A stretch of 5,380 bases of DNA from an uncultured Clostridia bacterium (GTDB lineage: Bacteria > Bacillota > Clostridia > Christensenellales > UBA1242): NCBI GenBank assembly GCA_944372595.1, contig CALVZT010000105.1, positions 1 through 5,380 of the forward strand. Reading direction: 5' to 3'. The translations under genes and the position numbers were made by a program. Positions 1-5,380 of the stretch are shown piece by piece. Below the pieces are notes generated by a model that had not been told where the DNA came from, ran no database searches, and saw nothing but the letters and a program-made list of their open reading frames with translations. Position 1 is the stretch's first letter. Each line of letters begins with the position of its first letter.

Positions 1-1
1 A

Positions 2-3000
2 GGATATATAGAAAATTCAACTATATATCTTAGTTACAATTCAATCTATGAAGTTTCTACTGATACAGAAACAGGGGAAGTCACATACGATACAACAGAC
101 ATTGTTATCGGTGGTGGAACAAGCAAGGAATTTGTATCTGCCGGTATAGTTGCATATGCAACAGGCGGAAGTCTAATAGATAATTGTATTAATTACGCTA
201 AATATATAGATGGTACAATGGATGGCGGTATAGTTGCCGTACTTAAAGATTCTACTGTCAACAATTGTCACAATTTTGGCCAAGCAGGTATTGATGGTGA
301 TTCATTTGCTGGTGGTATTGCAGCACTTGTTATCAATTCAACTATTAAAGGATCTACAAATAAAGGTATAATAAATGATGCTCGTGTAAGTGGTGGTATA
401 GCGGCAGTTATTTCAGATATAACTAAGGTTGGTTCACAAATTATAGGTTCGACAAATTATGCATCAGTAGATGTAATTGGCAAGTTGAATGACGGCTATC
501 TTGGTTATACAATGGCTGGTGGTATAGTCGCATTTATGGAGGCTGAAACTACTAATGGTGGAAGGGCGAATATTTCAGGAAGCAAAACTGATGTTGAGGA
601 CGGTGAGGACGGTGAGGACTTTGATGTTGGTACTTCAACTACCTATGTTGCTGGTGGCGTGGTTGGATACTTAGTATCTGGCTCAATACAAGGTGGTGAC
701 GAAACAGAACAAGTTGCTGTATCAGGTGCAACTGTAACTGGATATTATGCTGGTGGTGTTGTTGGATATGTTTCTTCTATAAATAATATGAAAATATCAT
801 ATATTACAAATGAAAACAGAGTAAATGGTGCAAATGAGAGTTATAAAGATGATTCATATGGAGCAATCGGCGGTATTGTTGGATATATAGGTTCTGGCCT
901 TGGAGAAGAATCGGATAATGAAAATCTTGTATCAATAATTGGATGTACAAATTCTGCACGAATTGGAACTAATAGCGATAATAAAACTAGACCAAATGCT
1001 GGTGGTATCGTAGGACAAGCGGGAGCAGGCGAAGACATTCAAGATTCTTATTATGTAACACTTTATATAGAAGATTGTAATAATAATGGTGATATTTACG
1101 GAGGAAGATCAGCTGGTGGAATACTTGGTTATGGTAATGTTAATAATACAACAAATTCAACAATCATTCAAAATGCAGTAAATAAGGATAGTGGCACAGT
1201 ACAAGCATATTATGGAGATGCCGGTGGCATACTGGGCATCCTCAAATCTGAAAACAGAACAATAGCAGTCTTTGAAGGCGAAAATTATGGACAAATTTTA
1301 ACATATACAAATGCATCTACAAATAGATCATTAGGCGGAATTGCAGGATATATAGAAAATGCTTCAATTCATAATTCTTATAATTATGACAATCAACCAT
1401 CATGGAATAGATTAACAGGTAAAAATATTAATTTGGGTGGTATTGTAGGTCACATAAATAATGGTAATATAAAAGGCTCTACCAATAATACAAATATAAC
1501 TGCGGATATAGATATTGGTGGAATTGTAGGTATAATTTCTGGTGAAAATGTAAATATCACAAGTTGTACTCAAAATGGATCCGTTACAGGAGGCAACAAG
1601 GCAGGTGGTATAGTGTGTGTTATTGGCTCAACAGAAACGACAAAAATCAATGACTGTGAGGTTAGTGGTAATATTACAGCAAATGCAGGAGCTGGTGGTA
1701 TAGTATGTGATGCGACAAGTGGTTTAATTACTATTACCGATTGTACTTCTACTGATGGTAATGTTACCGTAAAGGGTATTGCTCTTGGAACTGATTCATA
1801 TAACTATGCCGGAGGTATTGTAGGATATGCTAATAAAACTCTAACTATTAATAACACCACGGCTAATGTTTCAACAGTAAAAGTTACTGCGGGAGCAGAA
1901 AAAAATAACGGAGTATTTGCTGGTGGTATAGTTGGTTGTGCTAGTAACGGTGGTTCAATTGAAGAAGTTGATATACAAGATCTCATCAATGTTTCAGCAC
2001 CAAAAAATATTACTTCTTATGCCGGTGGTATCGCTGGATATATTCAAGGATTTGGAGAATCCGACTATGAAAATAGAAAAATAAGCGGAATATCTGCGAC
2101 TTTGGGATCCGATACCGATGTTACAGCTAATATTGCTGGTGGGGCTTTTGGGGCGGTTGATAATTGTATAATATCTATGTCTTTCTTATCAACGAGTACA
2201 AGTATTGTTGATGAGAAATGGGATATTGGGAATTGGTTCTCGTCTCATACAGCGAACATAAAATTGGGAAAGATAGAAGGCAATACCTCGGCTGGTGCTA
2301 TAATAGGACAATCTGGATTAAATAATACATCAGCGAATGTTTTGCACGTCGGAGGTCAAATTCGTCAAAGTTATCCTTACTATTTCTCATTTGTTTCAGT
2401 TGATTTTGGGGGCACAATTGAAGCGCGTAATGTAGGAATTATTGGCAGTGCAATTTCAAAAACAAACATCGAATTTTTTGGATCAAATATTGAGAAATTG
2501 GATGAAGATACACAAATGGTGGATTACAGTGCTTTTGCTGAAATAGATACCTCATCATTATCTTTAGAAGGAACATGTGCAGGTAATTTGGTTGGTTATA
2601 ATGGAGGCACATTAACAATAGGTGGTGGAAAACAAGAAAGATGGAGTGTTAATGTAATTGCAGGAGGAGGCTTGCAAGCAAAATATGCTGGAGGATTAGT
2701 TGGATATAATGCATTTAACTTGAATGTTAAAAATTCAACCATAAAAGACTTTAATACCGCAAATTCTAACGCAACATATGTTGGAGGAATTCTTGCTTAT
2801 CAATGTGGTGGAACGGAAGCCAATATTACATATTGCAATGTAACAGGTGGCAACTTAAATGCTTCTGGTAGCGTTGAAAGTGGAGAGGCTCTTACAGTTG
2901 GTGGTATTGTTGGCAAGAATACAAATAAATTAAATATTACTTATTGTAATGTTTCAAATTTAACGGTGCAATCAAAAACTAATTTTACTATTGAACAATA

Positions 3001-3724
3001 TATGGCAATGGGAGCATCGAATTATAAAGACAAGTCATATAACGATGATTCAAAGCCAATAATTAATGCTACGGGAGTGTCAGATATAACCCTTGGCAAT
3101 CAGAAGGTGGGAGATAAGGAAGTTAAACCTATTGTATATTTGGGTGGGCTAATAGGAGATTATACAAACAACATTCCTTTAGGCTATAATATATCCAATA
3201 ATACTTTAACTAATCTAACAATTTCTCATAATTTCGGTTTTGATTCCAATCGCAATACTATAAATTCAATATATCCAGTTGCTGGACAAGTTATTGGGTA
3301 TACAAACTCCACAATAGGAATAACAAGCAACACTGTAAATAATGTTAATGTGTTAGGATATAAAGATGAATTTTCTTTATTTACTGCCCTATACCATAAA
3401 CATGTTAATAAATATACTTTAGGATTATATTATGTGCGTTTTGAAAGAAGTTATAGTGGAAATTACATGATTGGAAGAGTCGGAGCAGAAAAAGAAGGAA
3501 GATATATTCAAAATGGTAATATATATGCCCCAATCAATACTTGTGGTGTTTATCCTATAATAAATAATACAAGCAACAATAAAGATGTAGCCAACTCAAA
3601 TTATGGGTATTGTAAAGTAACAAAAACTTCTGACTATGGAAATGTTATTAAACAATATAGAACTGGGTCGATTTTTGGAGAAAAATATAGGACATTTAAT
3701 TTAGATGATTATAAGTTTATTTAG
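2..3724 (+). CDS. Giant GLUG-repeat surface protein, 5'-truncated by the window edge
   Basis: The reading frame is open from base 2 to the TAG at 3722-3724, giving 1240 visible residues; the true start lies upstream. The in-frame ATG at 218 has no ribosome binding site and sits inside the repeats, so it is not the start. From about residue 47 to 1120 the protein is a series of about 27 motifs like A-G-G-I-V-G-Y, spaced roughly 25-70 residues, often followed by I-x-N/D-C/S-x-N. This resembles the GLUG motif of bacterial adhesin-like surface proteins and predicts a beta-solenoid (inference). Motifs decay at about residues 720-860 and 985-1040. The last 120 residues are non-repetitive, richer in Tyr, Lys and Arg, and could form a cap. 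There is no LPXTG, C-terminal membrane segment, or catalytic motif I recognise, so anchoring must be N-terminal or absent. Seventeen Cys is unusual for a Gram-positive surface protein. A structural or adhesive role is likely; the ligand is unknown. Confidence 0.9.
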   Translation, partial: GYIENSTIYLSYNSIYEVSTDTETGEVTYDTTDIVIGGGTSKEFVSAGIVAYATGGSLIDNCINYAKYIDGTMDGGIVAVLKDSTVNNCHNFGQAGIDGDSFAGGIAALVINSTIKGSTNKGIINDARVSGGIAAVISDITKVGSQIIGSTNYASVDVIGKLNDGYLGYTMAGGIVAFMEAETTNGGRANISGSKTDVEDGEDGEDFDVGTSTTYVAGGVVGYLVSGSIQGGDETEQVAVSGATVTGYYAGGVVGYVSSINNMKISYITNENRVNGANESYKDDSYGAIGGIVGYIGSGLGEESDNENLVSIIGCTNSARIGTNSDNKTRPNAGGIVGQAGAGEDIQDSYYVTLYIEDCNNNGDIYGGRSAGGILGYGNVNNTTNSTIIQNAVNKDSGTVQAYYGDAGGILGILKSENRTIAVFEGENYGQILTYTNASTNRSLGGIAGYIENASIHNSYNYDNQPSWNRLTGKNINLGGIVGHINNGNIKGSTNNTNITADIDIGGIVGIISGENVNITSCTQNGSVTGGNKAGGIVCVIGSTETTKINDCEVSGNITANAGAGGIVCDATSGLITITDCTSTDGNVTVKGIALGTDSYNYAGGIVGYANKTLTINNTTANVSTVKVTAGAEKNNGVFAGGIVGCASNGGSIEEVDIQDLINVSAPKNITSYAGGIAGYIQGFGESDYENRKISGISATLGSDTDVTANIAGGAFGAVDNCIISMSFLSTSTSIVDEKWDIGNWFSSHTANIKLGKIEGNTSAGAIIGQSGLNNTSANVLHVGGQIRQSYPYYFSFVSVDFGGTIEARNVGIIGSAISKTNIEFFGSNIEKLDEDTQMVDYSAFAEIDTSSLSLEGTCAGNLVGYNGGTLTIGGGKQERWSVNVIAGGGLQAKYAGGLVGYNAFNLNVKNSTIKDFNTANSNATYVGGILAYQCGGTEANITYCNVTGGNLNASGSVESGEALTVGGIVGKNTNKLNITYCNVSNLTVQSKTNFTIEQYMAMGASNYKDKSYNDDSKPIINATGVSDITLGNQKVGDKEVKPIVYLGGLIGDYTNNIPLGYNISNNTLTNLTISHNFGFDSNRNTINSIYPVAGQVIGYTNSTIGITSNTVNNVNVLGYKDEFSLFTALYHKHVNKYTLGLYYVRFERSYSGNYMIGRVGAEKEGRYIQNGNIYAPINTCGVYPIINNTSNNKDVANSNYGYCKVTKTSDYGNVIKQYRTGSIFGEKYRTFNLDDYKFI
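140..3360 (+). repeat. Degenerate GLUG-type repeat array, about 27 copies
   Basis: Core motifs can be read directly in the translation, for example AGIVAY (near 140), AGGIAAL (308), AGGIVAF (515), AGGVVGY (about 650 and 749), IGGIVGY (about 868), AGGILGY (about 1112), LGGIVGH (about 1435), AGGIVGY (about 1808), AGGIAGY (about 2024), AGGLVGY (about 2690), VGGIVGK (about 2900) and a last AGQVIGY (about 3281). Sequence between cores varies in length, so this is a protein-level repeat rather than a clean DNA tandem. Some cores stay identical at the DNA level: the 14-mer gctggtggtatagt occurs at 515, 1691 and 1919. The array is purely coding. Confidence 0.85.
596..619 (+). repeat. 9-bp in-frame tandem repeat encoding Glu-Asp-Gly
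   Basis: The unit gaggacggt occurs at 596-604 and 605-613, followed by a partial copy gaggac at 614-619. It encodes EDG-EDG-ED inside an acidic insert, D-V-E-D-G-E-D-G-E-D-F-D, between two GLUG cores of the large surface protein. Because the unit is a multiple of three, gain or loss of copies would keep the frame. The acidic run could bind cations, which is inference only. Confidence 0.8.
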
Positions 3725-3734
3725 TTAACCAGAC

Positions 3735-3769
3735 AAAAACAGGGATTTAAAATACCCCTGTTTTTATTT
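3735..3769 (+). terminator. Intrinsic terminator after the GLUG-repeat gene
   Basis: A perfect 10-bp stem, AAAAACAGGG (3735-3744) with CCCTGTTTTT (3756-3765), closes an 11-nt loop and is followed by a T-rich tail (ATTT). It begins 11 bases after the stop codon. The arms are symmetrical, with A-rich and T-rich ends, so it could also act on the opposite strand, but no leftward gene is present. It implies that the downstream lipoprotein gene has its own promoter. Confidence 0.88.
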
Positions 3770-3788
3770 GACTCAAAACAGTATATAG

Positions 3789-3816
3789 TTTACAATATAT
3801 ATTGTATAAGTATATA
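3789..3816 (+). promoter_or_regulatory. Candidate distal promoter overlapping a palindrome
   Basis: TTTACA (3789-3794) is separated by 16 bp from TATATA (3811-3816), giving 5/6 and 4/6 matches to the sigma-A -35 and -10 hexamers. It lies just downstream of the terminator and would give a leader of about 170 nt before the lipoprotein gene. AT-rich DNA gives many such matches by chance, so support is weak. The -35 hexamer overlaps the 16-bp palindrome at 3791-3806. Confidence 0.3.
3791..3806. promoter_or_regulatory. Perfect 16-bp palindrome, possible operator
   Basis: TACAATATATATTGTA is identical to its reverse complement. It has no spacer, so it is better suited to binding a dimeric regulator than to forming an RNA hairpin. 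It sits over the candidate distal -35 element. Its low complexity, made up of A/T apart from one C and one G, raises the chance of coincidence. Confidence 0.35.
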
Positions 3817-3861
3817 CAGTTTTTGCTTGCTTTGTTGAGGGTTGTTGTGTTACACAATTTA

Positions 3862-3940
3862 TTATTTTTGCATTATATTTTTATGAAATTACAAACCCAA
3901 ATTTAGTATATATGTGGTAGTTATTTTTACACTATATTTT
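3862..3940 (+). repeat. Imperfect direct repeat pair, 20 nt each (18/20)
   Basis: Bases 3862-3881 and 3921-3940 agree at 18 of 20 positions, starting TTATTTTT and ending TATATTTT, with a period of 59 bp. The differences are G/A at position 9 and T/C at position 12 of the unit. The second copy abuts and partly overlaps the left arm of the inverted repeat at the proximal promoter. The pair could be two binding sites or a local duplication, but AT-rich sequence makes chance likeness easier. Confidence 0.4.
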
Positions 3941-3980
3941 GCCTATAAATGCATTATTTTATATAGTATTTGGCAAAATA
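3935..3980. repeat. Perfect 9-bp inverted repeat framing the proximal promoter
   Basis: TATTTTGCC (3935-3943) and GGCAAAATA (3972-3980) are exact reverse complements separated by 28 nt. The left arm overlaps the candidate -35 element and the right arm covers the expected transcription start, so a protein bound at both could repress. If transcription began further upstream, the arms could pair in RNA just before the ribosome binding site at 3986. A perfect AATGCATT palindrome (3948-3955) lies between the arms. Confidence 0.5.
3939..3967 (+). promoter_or_regulatory. Candidate proximal sigma-A promoter of the lipoprotein gene
   Basis: TTGCCT (3939-3944) and TATAGT (3962-3967) are separated by the ideal 17 bp, matching 4/6 and 5/6 of the consensus. 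Transcription would start near 3974, leaving a leader of about 20 nt before the ATG at 3995, which still contains the ribosome binding site. The terminator upstream requires a promoter in this interval, and this is the best-spaced one I found. Confidence 0.5.
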
Positions 3981-3985
3981 ATAAA

Positions 3986-3990
3986 AGAGG
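3986..3990 (+). promoter_or_regulatory. Ribosome binding site of the lipoprotein gene
   Basis: AGAGG lies 4 bases before the ATG at 3995, slightly short spacing but a clear purine-rich Shine-Dalgarno element in AT-rich surroundings. It fixes the start at 3995, and the signal peptide that follows immediately supports this choice. Confidence 0.75.
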
Positions 3991-3994
3991 AAAT

Positions 3995-5380
3995 ATGAAA
4001 AAGGTACTTACAATTTTTAGTTTAATAATACTTGCTTTTGTTGGTGTAATGATAAGTGGATGTGGAGACAAATATGAGAAATTATCTTTGTCTATTTCAA
4101 CATCTATTGCTTCGCAAAATGATGTTATTACCCTTGTTATTGGAGATAATGAACTCGGTACTATGGAGATCACCGCTAACGTTAATAATGCTCCTAAAAA
4201 CTTTAATTACAAAAGTTCATTTGTAAGTCTTATGGGCAAGGTTGCAGTTAGTTCTTCGGTTGAAGATGTTGATAAAGGAAGTAAGGTTACAATTACTCCA
4301 ATCTATCCAGGAGAAGATACGATTGCAATAACAACATCTGAGGGTGATAAAGTTGAATATGTGCGCGTAAGGGTAATCAAAAGAGCAACTTCAATTAATT
4401 TTGTAAGTGAAGATATTTCATTAGTGAGAGGTAGCACAACGGAAAACTTTGCCCAGTATATTGAGGTCAAAGATAGCGATACTAACGAAACTCTTATAAA
4501 TAATTTTTCTTATAAATTTATGTTAAGTCCTAATATTGAATTAAGCGAAGAACAATCTCGCCAAATTACGATTGACGGGGCGGGCAATTTGTATATATCA
4601 AACGATTTTGAAAGTTCTAGTTTTGTTGTCAAAGCAATGCTTGGCACTTTGGAAACACAATTTAAAACAATTAATGTATTAAGCCAAGTTGAAAACATTA
4701 ATGTTGAAGGTTACAACGCTGGCGATATTGTTGATTTGTATAGTAATGATAATGAAATGTATTACAAGACATTCAAAGTAACTGCTAAATCAGATAGCAA
4801 AATTATACTTGATTATGACAACCTTGGAGAAGGTGATAATAAATGGTTTGATATATCTAGTGAGTTATTAGAATCAAGTGGGCCATATTACATTTGGAAT
4901 GTTAAAATTTCGGCAGTCAAAAATGTCGCTAGTGCTATAAATAATATAACTTATCCATTACAATTGCGCTTTGTATATGCTAGCAACAACCAAATTGCAA
5001 ATAATACAACTATTAATTTGCGTTCTTCTTCGGCACCTAATAATTATGTTATCAATAATATAAATGCTTCGGACAACTCCATTGATGTATATTCAAACGA
5101 CGAAGTAGGAGTTAGTTACTTCTCAATATCTCATAATAATCAATCAGAAATATTAGGAGAAAACCAAAGTTTTAAACTCTCATATGACAAAGACAAAATC
5201 GCACTTTATACCCAAATTGATGCAGGTGGCGAAATCGTTGCAATTGATGAAGTTTCGTCAGACACAAGAATTTATATAAAAGCGAATGGATTAACTTTGG
5301 GTGCAACCGCAGAAATAAAAATTGTTCCAGAATTTTACGATGGGCAAGATGCTTATACTAAAACTATAACCGCAAGGTAT
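3995..5380 (+). CDS. Large surface lipoprotein with Ig-like segments, 3'-truncated by the window edge
   Basis: The frame is open from the ATG at 3995 to the window end (462 residues), with AGAGG upstream. Residues 1-23 form a lipoprotein signal peptide: MKK, a hydrophobic core, then lipobox I-S-G-C with Cys23, the only cysteine in the visible protein. Signal peptidase II would cleave before Cys23, leaving the protein lipid-anchored on the outer face of the membrane. The rest is predicted beta-rich. Residues 30-130 resemble a bacterial Ig-like (Big_2-type) domain, with V-I-G-D near the start and P-G-E-D-T-I-A-I-T-T near the end. Residues 131-230 look like a second such segment. From about 234 two related units of roughly 120 residues follow, marked by D-L-Y-S-N-D (247) and D-V-Y-S-N-D (364). 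No enzyme motif is visible. A stalk or adhesin role is inferred; the missing C-terminus may hold the functional domain. Alternatives are a carbohydrate-binding or substrate-capture lipoprotein. Confidence 0.88.
   Translation, partial: MKKVLTIFSLIILAFVGVMISGCGDKYEKLSLSISTSIASQNDVITLVIGDNELGTMEITANVNNAPKNFNYKSSFVSLMGKVAVSSSVEDVDKGSKVTITPIYPGEDTIAITTSEGDKVEYVRVRVIKRATSINFVSEDISLVRGSTTENFAQYIEVKDSDTNETLINNFSYKFMLSPNIELSEEQSRQITIDGAGNLYISNDFESSSFVVKAMLGTLETQFKTINVLSQVENINVEGYNAGDIVDLYSNDNEMYYKTFKVTAKSDSKIILDYDNLGEGDNKWFDISSELLESSGPYYIWNVKISAVKNVASAINNITYPLQLRFVYASNNQIANNTTINLRSSSAPNNYVINNINASDNSIDVYSNDEVGVSYFSISHNNQSEILGENQSFKLSYDKDKIALYTQIDAGGEIVAIDEVSSDTRIYIKANGLTLGATAEIKIVPEFYDGQDAYTKTITARY
4694..5380 (+). 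repeat. Internal duplication of a roughly 120-residue segment in the lipoprotein
   Basis: Two units can be aligned by eye. The first begins N-I-N-V-E-G-Y near residue 234 and has VDLYSNDNE at 246-254; the second begins N-I-N-A-S-D near residue 355 and has IDVYSNDE at 363-370. Each then has an aromatic strand (YYKTFKV, VSYFSIS) and later a strand ending in Y-D (ILDYD, LSYDKD). The offset is 117-121 residues, suiting Ig-like domain duplication. The second copy is cut by the window end. Outside the YSND core identity is low. Confidence 0.45.

Noticed and set aside
218..220. ATG at 218 as the start of the large gene
   Set aside because: The same frame is open to base 2 with repeat-like sequence (a GLUG core near 140), and no ribosome binding site precedes this ATG. 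It is an internal Met.
1899..1905. Run of seven A as a phase-variation tract
   Set aside because: Runs of six or seven A or T are common in this AT-rich coding sequence, and this one is too short and too deep inside the gene to be a convincing switch.
841..1989. Minus-strand ORFs at 841-1038 and 1804-1989, Pro-rich with P-T-I-P-P-A motifs
   Set aside because: P-T-I-P-P-A is just the antisense reading of the A-G-G-I-V-G codons. They are shadows of the repeat gene and have no independent support.
140..3360. Regularly recurring short sequences as a CRISPR array
   Set aside because: The recurring units are short, degenerate, in one reading frame and unevenly spaced, and they encode protein motifs. 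There are no constant direct repeats with unique spacers.
3883..3906. Seven-codon ATG ORF
   Set aside because: It has no ribosome binding site and is too short to support on its own; it is only the end of the speculative GTG leader frame noted in the findings.
3725..3994. Riboswitch or small RNA gene in the intergenic region
   Set aside because: Apart from the terminator and AT-rich dyads I see no recognisable conserved riboswitch core, tRNA fold or second terminator before the lipoprotein gene.
3943..4698. Minus-strand ORFs at 3943-4173 and 4510-4698
   Set aside because: They lie opposite the well-supported lipoprotein gene, its ribosome binding site and promoter, and show no recognisable domain.
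2..5380. Alternative genetic code (TGA as Trp), as in Mollicutes
   Set aside because: Neither long frame contains an in-frame TGA, and several TGG Trp codons occur in both genes, so the standard code explains the data.

Overview
The window is AT-rich bacterial DNA carrying two large genes, both on the + strand and both cut by a window edge. They are separated by a 270-base intergenic region with a clear intrinsic terminator and candidate promoter elements. The second protein starts with a lipoprotein signal peptide of Gram-positive style. The AT bias, Asn-rich proteins, AGAGG ribosome binding site and U-tailed terminator suggest a low-GC Firmicutes-type organism, perhaps an uncultured gut Clostridia or Bacilli lineage. 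That placement is inference; there is no rRNA or marker gene here to test it. Tryptophan is always TGG and no in-frame TGA occurs in either gene, so the standard bacterial code fits.

Region 1 (2-3724) is the 3' part of a very large gene. At least 1240 residues are visible, and the frame stays open to the left edge. The protein is built almost entirely of about 27 copies of a short glycine-rich motif of the form A-G-G-I-V-G-Y, each usually followed by a turn and a strand containing N/D-C-x-N or a Ser/Thr version of it. This matches the GLUG-type motif of bacterial surface and adhesin-like proteins and probably folds as an elongated beta-solenoid. The last roughly 120 residues are non-repetitive. 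There is no LPXTG motif or hydrophobic C-terminal tail, so any surface anchor must lie in the missing N-terminal part.

Region 2 (3725-3994) holds the terminator just after gene 1, a perfect 16-bp palindrome, a smaller dyad, an imperfect 20-bp direct repeat, a plausible sigma-A promoter framed by a perfect 9-bp inverted repeat, and the ribosome binding site of gene 2.

Region 3 (3995-5380) is the 5' part of a second gene. It encodes a lipoprotein (lipobox I-S-G-C, Cys23) followed by tandem beta-rich Ig-like segments, and it runs off the right edge after 462 residues.

Together the two genes look like a cell-surface locus of large repetitive proteins, each transcribed separately. A reasonable but unproven idea is that they are related in architecture: a lipoprotein anchor and Ig-like stalk at the N-terminus and GLUG repeats at the C-terminus, with the window showing the back half of one and the front half of the next. 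I see no RNA genes, CRISPR array or mobile element.
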